The notes beneath the pieces were generated by a model. The model saw only the letters and a list, made by a program, of their open reading frames with translations. It ran no database searches and was not told where the DNA came from. The position numbers were made by a program, and so were the translations under genes. A stretch of 6,535 nucleotides of DNA. Source: an uncultured Clostridia bacterium. Lineage in GTDB: Bacteria > Bacillota > Clostridia > Christensenellales > UBA1242. The stretch's first letter is position 1. Each line of letters begins with the position of its first letter. Below are positions 1 to 5,922 of this stretch, in pieces. The stretch covers positions 1-6,535 of the forward strand of contig CAKVCH010000038.1 of NCBI GenBank assembly GCA_934725745.1, given 5' to 3'.

Positions 1-2175
1 GCCGAAGACTTTGAATTGGGTCTTAAAAACAACCTTCCACAACTTTGCCCAATTGACGAACAAGGCGTTATGCTTGAAAATACAGGGTTTTTGAAAGGGA
101 AAAAGACAACAGAAGTTGTCCAACTAGTTATTGATAGGCTTGAACAAGACGGAAAACTTTTCTACGCGCATAAATATAAACATTCTTATCCTTATTGCTG
201 GCGTTGCAAAACCGACCTTGTTTATAAACTCATTTCAACTTGGTACATTAGCCTTGACGACCTGCGTCCACAACTATTGAAGGCGATTGACGATGTCGAG
301 TTTGAGCCAAGTTACGCGAAAAAGAGAATGATTGACTGGCTAAACAATATGGGTGATTGGAACATTTCAAGAAGTCGTTTTTATGGGCTTCCACTTCCAT
401 TTTATGTTTGTTCTCATTGCGGGAATGTCCATGTTTTGGGTAGCCTTGAAGAACTCGCTCAAAAGGCAACAAACCCAGAAGAAATTGCAAAAATCCCACA
501 TCTTCACAGACCTTACATTGATAATGTTAAGATTAAATGCGATAAGTGCGGGGCAGAAGTTGAAAGGGTCAAGGAAGTCGGAGACTGCTGGCTTGATGCT
601 GGTATAACTCCATTTAGTACGAAGAAATATTTTGAAGATAAAAAGTTCTTTGAAGAGAATTTCCCAAGCGACTATGTTTGTGAAATGATTGAGCAAATTA
701 AACTTTGGTTCTATTCAATGCTTGTTATGAGCGTGACTTTGACTGGAAAAGCACCTTATAAAAAAATTGTAACTTATCAATATGTTAAAGACGAGAACGG
801 AAACGAGTTCCACAAGAGTGGCGGGAATACGCTCGATAGTGATGTTGTAGCGGATAAAGTGGGCGCCGATACAATAAGATATTTGTATGCGGGCGCAAAT
901 ATTGCAAATGATATGCGCTTTGGCTTTTCGCTCACAGACGAAGCGCGAAGAAAACTTATGAATTTCTGGAACGCTTACATTTTCTATAACACATATGCAG
1001 TTATTGATAATCCAGATATTGCAAATTTCAAAGTCGATTATGAACACCTTTGCCCAATGGATAGGTGGCTTGTTGAAAAAATCAATGATTTTGTGACAAA
1101 AAGTGACAAAAATTACAGCGAATACAAGTCATATCTTGTTGTAAAAGATTTCGAAGAATTGGTTGACGATTTGACAAACTTCTATATTCGTGTAAATAGG
1201 CGTAGATTCTGGAAATCGGATGACAAAAAAGATCAGTTGACAGCGTATTCGTGCTTGTATTTTGCTCTAAAATCTATGGTTCAAGTTATGGCTCCAATCA
1301 TTCCATTCCTAAGTGAACATATTTGGCAAAATCTTGTTCGTGGAACGGAAAAAGACGCACCAGAAAGCGTTATGTTAAGCGATTTCCCACAACCTATTAA
1401 CATAAATTCAAGCGGAATTGTAGAAAAAGCAACCCTTGCACGAGACATTATTGCAAACGCTTTGAGACTAAGAAACGAAAATCAACTTAAAATTAAGCAA
1501 CCGCTTAGAACAATGTATGTCTTATCAACTGACGCCGTTGATAGCGCCGTTGAAGCGTTTGAAGATGTCATAAAAGATGAGTTGAACATCAAAAATATTG
1601 AGTTTGAACATAGCACTGAAAAATTTAACATTCCAAGTTTAACTGTGAATTTTAAGACTGCGGGCGCAGTTTTAAAGGGAAATGTCCAACAATTAAAAGA
1701 GTATGTGACGACATTGTCAGACGATAAAATGAAAGACCTTGTCACAATGTTCTATCAAAATTCAATTGAAATTGAACCTTTTGGAAAACTTGATAAAAGT
1801 TTGTTTAACCTTGTTTTGAAACCAAAAAAGGAATATGTCATAGCGTCACTTGGCGCAGATACAACGCTAGTTTTGGATACAACGCTTGACGAAGATTTGA
1901 TGCTTGAAGGCGCGTATAGGGAACTTGTCCGTACGGCACAAGTTTTGAGAAAGGAAGCGGACTTTAATATAGAAGACAGAATCGAAATGGATATTGTTTC
2001 GACATCTGACTATATCAGAAAAGTTGTTGAAAAATATGCTAGCAAAATCAAGCAAGAAGTTCTTGTTACAACCTTAAATGGCAATATTCCTGCACCAGAC
2101 TACGCAAAAGAAGTGGAAGTTGCGGGCGAAAAAGTGATTTTAAAATTGAAAGTCGCCAAGGGGGATTCAAAATAA
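1..2175 (+). CDS. ileS: Isoleucyl-tRNA synthetase, type-2-like, 5'-truncated by window edge
   Basis: This cytoplasmic enzyme charges tRNA-Ile with isoleucine using ATP. The reading frame is open from base 1, so about 724 C-terminal residues are visible. The family is usually a little over 1000 residues, so the N-terminus with the HIGH motif and most of the CP1 editing domain lie outside. Counting from base 1, the visible order is: CWRC (66-69), at the end of the editing region; WNISRSRFYG (from 120), the class I catalytic segment; a CxxC pair at C137/C140 and another at C180/C183, likely a zinc ribbon; CWLDAG, matching the CWFDSG motif of relatives; and FHKSGGN (270-276) in place of KMSKS, keeping its second lysine. 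The helical anticodon-binding domain and a C-terminal extension resembling DUF5915 follow. The Cys pairs and extension resemble eukaryote-like (type 2) IleRS, a group generally less sensitive to mupirocin. No frameshift is seen. The next gene overlaps its stop codon. Family assignment is firm; the subtype is inference. Confidence 0.95.
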   Translation, partial: AEDFELGLKNNLPQLCPIDEQGVMLENTGFLKGKKTTEVVQLVIDRLEQDGKLFYAHKYKHSYPYCWRCKTDLVYKLISTWYISLDDLRPQLLKAIDDVEFEPSYAKKRMIDWLNNMGDWNISRSRFYGLPLPFYVCSHCGNVHVLGSLEELAQKATNPEEIAKIPHLHRPYIDNVKIKCDKCGAEVERVKEVGDCWLDAGITPFSTKKYFEDKKFFEENFPSDYVCEMIEQIKLWFYSMLVMSVTLTGKAPYKKIVTYQYVKDENGNEFHKSGGNTLDSDVVADKVGADTIRYLYAGANIANDMRFGFSLTDEARRKLMNFWNAYIFYNTYAVIDNPDIANFKVDYEHLCPMDRWLVEKINDFVTKSDKNYSEYKSYLVVKDFEELVDDLTNFYIRVNRRRFWKSDDKKDQLTAYSCLYFALKSMVQVMAPIIPFLSEHIWQNLVRGTEKDAPESVMLSDFPQPININSSGIVEKATLARDIIANALRLRNENQLKIKQPLRTMYVLSTDAVDSAVEAFEDVIKDELNIKNIEFEHSTEKFNIPSLTVNFKTAGAVLKGNVQQLKEYVTTLSDDKMKDLVTMFYQNSIEIEPFGKLDKSLFNLVLKPKKEYVIASLGADTTLVLDTTLDEDLMLEGAYRELVRTAQVLRKEADFNIEDRIEMDIVSTSDYIRKVVEKYASKIKQEVLVTTLNGNIPAPDYAKEVEVAGEKVILKLKVAKGDSK
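2159..2165 (+). promoter_or_regulatory. Ribosome binding site of the pseudouridine synthase gene
   Basis: AAGGGGG lies inside the last codons of ileS, 9 bases before the ATG at 2175. The stop of ileS and this ATG share one base (TAATG). This supports the ATG as the start and suggests coupled translation of the two genes. Confidence 0.7.
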
Positions 2176-2861
2176 TGTGTGATGTTATTTTTGAAGACAA
2201 TCAAGTTTTGGTTGCAGTCAAGCCACAAAATATCCCAGTTCAACTCGACAGTAGCGAAGACAAAGATTTCTTGACAATGCTAAAAGACTACTTAATTAAA
2301 GAACATAACAAACAAGGCAACGCTTTTTTGGGGCTTGTCCATAGACTAGATAGACCAACGGGCGGAGTTATGGTTTTTGCTAAAAACTCAAAAAGTGCAG
2401 AAAGATTGTCTAAACAAATCCAAGATAGGTCTGTTGAAAAAATTTATTTCGCGGTATTAAACGGTGTTCCAAAAAATAGACAAGGCACGCTTAAAAACTA
2501 TCTCAAAAAAGACGAAAGGACAAACACTGTTAAAATTTGCCCACAATACGAAGATGGCGCAAAAGAAGCAGTGCTAAACTATCAAGTTTTGGAAACAAAA
2601 AACGGACGAGCACTCGTAAAAATTTTGCTTGAAACAGGTCGTAGTCACCAAATAAGAGTGCAATTTGCGGGAATAAACTGTCCTGTTGTTAACGACCAAA
2701 AGTATGGTAACCAAAATGAAAAAGGGAATTTGGCTCTTTGGGCGACAGAAATTAAGTTTGACCACCCAGTAACAAAAGTTAGACATACTTTTAGAGTCCC
2801 ACCACCATATGATGAAGGGGCGTGGAAAGATTTTAATGTTGCTAGATTTTTGCTGGTGTAA
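2175..2861 (+). CDS. RluA-family pseudouridine synthase
   Basis: This enzyme is predicted to isomerise uridine to pseudouridine in rRNA or tRNA. The 228-residue product has the family signature HRLDRPTGG at residues 56-64, with D59 as the expected catalytic aspartate. It also has the conserved VEKIYFAVLNG strand near 88-98 and GRSHQIRVQF at 155-164. No N-terminal S4 RNA-binding domain is present, so it is a compact catalytic-domain-only form like RluA/TruC-type members; the RNA target cannot be read from the sequence. It starts at an ATG overlapping the ileS stop and follows a good Shine-Dalgarno, so it is likely co-transcribed with ileS. The C-terminus ends abruptly after ARFLLV at a five-T run; another frame continues with coding-like sequence to 2917 (see findings). 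Family confidence is high; target specificity is unknown. Confidence 0.93.
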   Translation: MCDVIFEDNQVLVAVKPQNIPVQLDSSEDKDFLTMLKDYLIKEHNKQGNAFLGLVHRLDRPTGGVMVFAKNSKSAERLSKQIQDRSVEKIYFAVLNGVPKNRQGTLKNYLKKDERTNTVKICPQYEDGAKEAVLNYQVLETKNGRALVKILLETGRSHQIRVQFAGINCPVVNDQKYGNQNEKGNLALWATEIKFDHPVTKVRHTFRVPPPYDEGAWKDFNVARFLLV

Positions 2862-3116
2862 AAACTAAACAAGACAAATATGTAATTACGCTTGAAAGTA
2901 GCTGGATAAAAGAATAATCCTTTAATTGGATTGCGTTAAAAATAAGACCCCAGATAGTCAGTGGGATTTATACACAATAAAAAAATACTCCTAGAGATTT
3001 TCTAGGGGTATTTTTTGCTACATTTTTTTTGGTTAGTATAGGTGGATATTTTCTATTGTTTATTTTACTTTTTCAATATAAAATTCATTATGTAAATTAA
3101 CATTTTTTCTTAAAAC
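2862..3116. other. Intergenic region between convergent genes
   Basis: This stretch separates the convergent pseudouridine synthase and groEL genes. It holds the hairpin terminator at 2980-3016 and a weak AATCC/GGATT hairpin at 2916-2932. At 2862-2917 it holds a short coding-like tail in another frame from the upstream gene. From 3017 to 3116 it is very AT-rich, with a further run of eight T at 3023-3030. I see no gene or structured RNA there. Confidence 0.6.
2980..3016. terminator. Bidirectional rho-independent terminator
   Basis: A 16-base-pair stem pairs 2980-2995 with 3001-3016 around a 5-base loop (GATTT), with a single U-G wobble. The core is CTCCTAGA/TCTAGGGG, and the outer stem is A6 against T6. 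The T run at 3011-3016 serves the + strand (ileS and pseudouridine synthase). The A run at about 2979-2985 becomes a U run on the - strand and so serves groES-groEL. The position between convergent genes fits a shared terminator. Confidence 0.88.
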
Positions 3117-4691
3117 TTACTCTTTATCACAAACAAGCGCTTCGGTCGTAAGCATTGTTGTTACAACACTAACACTGTTTTCGAGCGCCGAAATCGGAAC
3201 TTTTGCTGGGTCAATAACACCCATTTTAAATAAATCACCAAATTTTCGAGTAAGAGCATTGTATCCATAATTTTTTGAATGCTTTTTGTCAATTTTTTGT
3301 GTAATTTCGTCTACATTTTCGCCCGCATTGCTTAGAATTTGTTTAAGTGGGGCAGAAAGAGCCTTAGTAACAATCTCAAAACCAATTTTTTCTTCTTTTG
3401 ACTTGCATTTTTTTATTTGTGTTTTTAAAAAATTAGCCAATTTGTAAAGCGTAACTCCGCCCCCAACGACAATGCCTTGTTCGATTGCGGAAGTTGTGGC
3501 AGAAAGTGCGTCTTCAATCCTAAGTTTCATTTCTTTCTGCTCAACATCCGTATTTGCACCAACCATAATAGTTGCTATTCCGCCTTCCAAATTTCCAAGC
3601 CTTTTTTGAAGTTGCTCTTTATCAAAATCAATATTGCACATTTTGATTTGTTCTCTTATACTTTCTTTTCTTTTTTCTAGCCTTTCATTTTCTTTGTTTG
3701 CCGAAATAATTATTGTTGTGTCTTTTGTGATTTTTGCATTTTTAATTTCACCCATATCTTCAATCTCAATGTCTGACAACTTTTTTTCACTTGCACTTGT
3801 AACAACAAAAGTGCCTGTCAAACACGCCAAATCTTCGAGCACTGCCATTTTTTTATCCGCGTAGAAAGGCGCTTTTATAATTGCGCATTTAAACGCTCCA
3901 CGCATTTTGTTTACAACAACAGTAGATAGCGCTTCATCTGAAATGTCGTCACAAACCAAAAGTAGTGGCAAATTTGCGCTCATTATTTTTTCTAAAATTG
4001 GCAAAATTTGATTAAAATTATCGATTTTCTTGTCTGTAATAACAATTTTTAAATCCTTTTCTTCAAATACGCCTTTGTCCATATTGGTTGCAAGATAGGG
4101 AGTAATCAGTCCTGTTTCTAAAGTCATTCCACTACTAATTATTAGTTCTGTCTTGCTAGTTTTACTGTCCGTCAAACTTATATTACAAGAGTTATTGCAA
4201 TTATACGCTCGAGCGATTAGTTTTCCTATATCTCTATTTTGTGAAGAAATTGTCGCAACATTTTCTATGTCTTGACTGCTCTCAATTTTCTTAGATAGTT
4301 TCTTAATTTTGTTTACAATTAAGTCTTTTGCTTTAACAATTCCTTTATTTATTAAAATCGGGCTGTGCTCCATAAGGTTGCATTTTACCCCTAAATTTAG
4401 CATTTCTTGTGCCAGCACAATTGCAGTTGTCGTCCCGTCGCCAGCGGTATCGTTTGTTTTTTGGCTAACTTCTTTTATAAGTTTGCACCCCATATTTTCA
4501 AAAGTGTTGGGGAGTTCAATCTCTCTTGCAATTGTAACCCCGTCATTTGTGATAAGGGGTGTTGTGTATTTTCTGTCTAGCACAACATTTTTTCCTTTTG
4601 GTCCAAGCGTTAATTTTACAATGTTGGCAAGTTTATTAACTCCGTCAAGTAACTTTTGCCTTGACTCCTTTTGGGTTATAATTTCTTTCAT
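3117..4691 (-). CDS. groEL: Chaperonin GroEL (60 kDa), divergent
   Basis: This is the subunit of the double-ring cytoplasmic folding chamber that works with GroES in ATP-driven folding. The 524-residue product aligns along the whole family. TLGPKGKNVVLD (28-39), NDGVTIAREIE (49-59) and AGDGTTTA (83-90) form the nucleotide site. D50, D85 and D394 correspond to E. coli D52, D87 and D398, so ATPase chemistry should be intact. The hydrophobic helix around LPILEKI and the EALSTVVVN helix of the apical substrate/GroES-binding face are kept. Oddities: the near-universal KAPGFGD segment reads KAPFYAD (273-279), the protein has ten cysteines, and it stops at TTEALVCDKE without the usual Gly-Gly-Met tail. 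Its ATG overlaps the groES stop (ATGA) and has a strong GGAG site. It may be the only GroEL or a specialised second copy; the window cannot tell. Confidence 0.95.
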   Translation of the reverse strand: MKEIITQKESRQKLLDGVNKLANIVKLTLGPKGKNVVLDRKYTTPLITNDGVTIAREIELPNTFENMGCKLIKEVSQKTNDTAGDGTTTAIVLAQEMLNLGVKCNLMEHSPILINKGIVKAKDLIVNKIKKLSKKIESSQDIENVATISSQNRDIGKLIARAYNCNNSCNISLTDSKTSKTELIISSGMTLETGLITPYLATNMDKGVFEEKDLKIVITDKKIDNFNQILPILEKIMSANLPLLLVCDDISDEALSTVVVNKMRGAFKCAIIKAPFYADKKMAVLEDLACLTGTFVVTSASEKKLSDIEIEDMGEIKNAKITKDTTIIISANKENERLEKRKESIREQIKMCNIDFDKEQLQKRLGNLEGGIATIMVGANTDVEQKEMKLRIEDALSATTSAIEQGIVVGGGVTLYKLANFLKTQIKKCKSKEEKIGFEIVTKALSAPLKQILSNAGENVDEITQKIDKKHSKNYGYNALTRKFGDLFKMGVIDPAKVPISALENSVSVVTTMLTTEALVCDKE

Positions 4692-4972
4692 TCTTTCTCC
4701 TTCATAACTATATCAATTTGTCTTAAAATTACATATTCTTCGCCTTGCAACGAAAATTCCACCGCGGTATGTGGTTCATAATAAATTTTGTCACCGACTT
4801 TTACTTGCATAGGAACAAAAACCCCATATTCGTATGCGCCCTTTCCAATGCTTTCGACTTTTGCTTGTTGCAACATCGTTTGTTTGTCGTCAGTAGACAT
4901 AACAAGCCCGCTTTTTGTCGTGTTTTGAGTAATAACCTTTTTTGCTAGAACTCTATCAAACAACATTTCCAT
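4688..4972 (-). CDS. groES: Co-chaperonin GroES (10 kDa)
   Basis: This is the heptameric lid that caps the GroEL ring during folding in the cytoplasm. The 94-residue length is typical. The N-terminal FDRVLAKK strand (5-12) matches the family's LxDRVxVK motif. The mobile loop around residues 14-36 carries G22-L23-V24-M25 where most family members have GIVL; this is the tripeptide that docks on the GroEL apical domain. The core VGDKIYYEP (59-67) and the C-terminal EEYVILRQIDIV (78-89) are characteristic. The ATG at 4972 is preceded by AGGAG, which favours it over the second ATG two codons later. Its TGA stop overlaps the groEL ATG by 4 bases. No CIRCE repeat precedes it, so HrcA control is not evident. 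Confidence 0.95.
   Translation of the reverse strand: MEMLFDRVLAKKVITQNTTKSGLVMSTDDKQTMLQQAKVESIGKGAYEYGVFVPMQVKVGDKIYYEPHTAVEFSLQGEEYVILRQIDIVMKEKE
4696..4703 (-). promoter_or_regulatory. Ribosome binding site of groEL
   Basis: On the - strand, AAGGAGAA lies at the end of groES, with about 4-6 bases between GGAG and the ATG at 4691. It fixes the groEL start and, with the ATGA overlap, suggests coupled translation. Confidence 0.75.
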
Positions 4973-4979
4973 TTTTTTC

Positions 4980-4985
4980 TCCTTT
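4980..4985 (-). promoter_or_regulatory. Ribosome binding site of groES
   Basis: On the - strand, AAGGAG is followed by an A-rich spacer of about 7-8 bases before the ATG at 4972. This supports the longer start over the ATG at 4966. Confidence 0.7.
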
Positions 4986-4996
4986 TATCATACTGC

Positions 4997-5023
4997 TTGC
5001 ATATTTTTCATAAATTTTATAAT
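4997..5023 (+). promoter_or_regulatory. Putative promoter of the SPOR-domain gene
   Basis: A perfect -10 TATAAT lies at 5018-5023. A -35-like TTGCAT lies at 4997-5002 with a 15-base spacer, or CTTGCA one base earlier with 16. Transcription would start near 5030, giving a leader of about 42 bases. The short spacer lowers confidence. Confidence 0.45.
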
Positions 5024-5027
5024 GCAA
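4997..5027. repeat. Imperfect inverted repeat TTGCAT-N19-ATGCAA
   Basis: TTGCAT (4997-5002) and ATGCAA (5022-5027) form an inverted repeat separated by 19 AT-rich bases. It sits in the predicted groES leader and overlaps the putative rightward promoter. It could be an operator, or it could be chance in AT-rich DNA. It is not a CIRCE element. Confidence 0.3.
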
Positions 5028-5035
5028 TCATAGTC

Positions 5036-5065
5036 ATTTTAGTTTATATATAGGGCGGTTTTCAA
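5036..5065 (-). promoter_or_regulatory. Putative groES-groEL promoter
   Basis: On the - strand, TTGAAA (5065-5060) and TAAAAT (5041-5036) are separated by 18 bases, and each differs from the sigma-A consensus at one position. The start would be near 5029, leaving a leader of about 57 bases before groES. It overlaps the start region of the rightward promoter. Confidence 0.5.
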
Positions 5066-5071
5066 AAAAAA

Positions 5072-5866
5072 GTGTCAAAAATTTTTAAAAATCCACAAAA
5101 AAATGTCAAAATCAATGTAAAAAAGAATAAACTTAAGCAAATTTTGTTTGTTTTTCTCTTTATTTTGATTGACTTACTTATTGTTTTTAATCTTGCCGAC
5201 ATCTTTTCATCAATAATTACGAAAGAAAAAGGCATTTTTTCAAGTGACAAAATTGAAATAAATTCTTATTCATTTTATTGCGTTTCTTCAAAGCACTTCT
5301 TGGACGAAAAGCAAGCGACTTTATATGCAGACGAAATTGCTTTAAAGGGTGCGATGGGGCGCGTTTATAAAAATGGCGAATATTATGTATTTGCTGGAAT
5401 ATATCCAACTTTAATTGACGCACAAGAAGTAAAGGAGAATTTGCTTGATTTAGGTTATGAAGCAAGAATCGTTACTTTTTCGATTCCGTCCGTTCTTGAA
5501 AAATATAAAGGGAAAAGTAAAGACATTTTAACTAATAGTATAGGTGTTTTAAAAGAAACAGTAATTTCAATGTACAATTTTTGTGAAGATTTTGACGGCG
5601 GAAATATAAAAAGGAGCAACTTAAACGGAAAACTTGCTTGTTTGTGTGAGAAAATCGATGATGCGACAAAAAATTTTTCATCAAACTTATCTGGGTTAGA
5701 TAAAAACTTTTGTCAAACTGTCTTATGTCAACTTGAATTTACGCGTAATAAGGTTGGAGAAGTGATTTTATTTGGCGAAGATTTTGAAAAATGTTCATCG
5801 TTATTAAAAAACAATATTTTTGATATAGTCCTATCTTTAAAAAAGGCGTTTTCAAGCGGGAATTAA
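5072..5866 (+). CDS. Single-pass membrane protein with SPOR-like domain
   Basis: The 264-residue product begins with a very basic segment (eight lysines in the first 22 residues). A hydrophobic stretch at about 23-45 follows, containing one Asp (D34). This fits an uncleaved anchor with the N-terminus inside and the rest outside. Residues about 66-136 look like a SPOR domain: a YSFYCVSS strand, a helix with QATLYADEIALKG, the EYYVFAGIYPT strand, a helix with DAQEVKENLLDLG, and a final YEARIV strand. SPOR domains bind denuded glycan strands of peptidoglycan, often at division or spore-related sites; that role here is inference. Residues 140-264 appear helical and are not recognised. The only usable start is GTG at 5072, since an in-frame TAG lies at 5051 and the next starts are inside the anchor. 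The ribosome site is weak (AGGGCGG, 13 bases upstream). It is divergent from groES. Confidence 0.8.
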   Translation: MSKIFKNPQKNVKINVKKNKLKQILFVFLFILIDLLIVFNLADIFSSIITKEKGIFSSDKIEINSYSFYCVSSKHFLDEKQATLYADEIALKGAMGRVYKNGEYYVFAGIYPTLIDAQEVKENLLDLGYEARIVTFSIPSVLEKYKGKSKDILTNSIGVLKETVISMYNFCEDFDGGNIKRSNLNGKLACLCEKIDDATKNFSSNLSGLDKNFCQTVLCQLEFTRNKVGEVILFGEDFEKCSSLLKNNIFDIVLSLKKAFSSGN

Positions 5867-5887
5867 ACATCTTTTTGTCGCATTTGC

Positions 5888-5916
5888 TTGCTTTAATTTG
5901 TTATATTTAGTAAAAT
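5888..5916 (+). promoter_or_regulatory. Putative promoter of the SDR gene
   Basis: TTGCTT (5888-5893) and TAAAAT (5911-5916) are separated by 17 bases. The predicted start at about 5922-5924 coincides with the ATG at 5923, so the transcript could be leaderless. No convincing Shine-Dalgarno lies upstream, which agrees with this. The AT-rich background makes chance matches likely. Confidence 0.4.
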
Positions 5917-5922
5917 AATTAT

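Noticed and set aside
367..1047. Two antisense open frames (367-696 and 715-1047) within ileS
   Set aside because: They mirror conserved IleRS codons, resemble no family I know and have no promoter or ribosome site.
2929..2994. A short coding-like frame (DCVKNKTPDSQWDLYTIKK) between rluA-like gene and terminator
   Set aside because: It is only about 20 codons, has no start codon or ribosome site, and runs into the terminator stem. Chance is likely without homologue support.
4309..4707. A 132-residue + strand open frame opposite the groEL 5' end
   Set aside because: It lies entirely antisense to well-conserved GroEL coding sequence and looks like a low-complexity hydrophobic shadow with no ribosome site.
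4973..5071. CIRCE operator or other known heat-shock element
   Set aside because: No TTAGCACTC or GAGTGCTAA half-site is present; the only inverted repeat has different sequence and spacing.
5047..5078. A perfect TTGACA on the - strand (5078-5073), overlapping the SPOR gene start, as the groES -35
   Set aside because: The nearest -10-like TATATA is 20 bases away, too far for a normal sigma-A promoter. The TTGAAA-N18-TAAAAT pair is better spaced.
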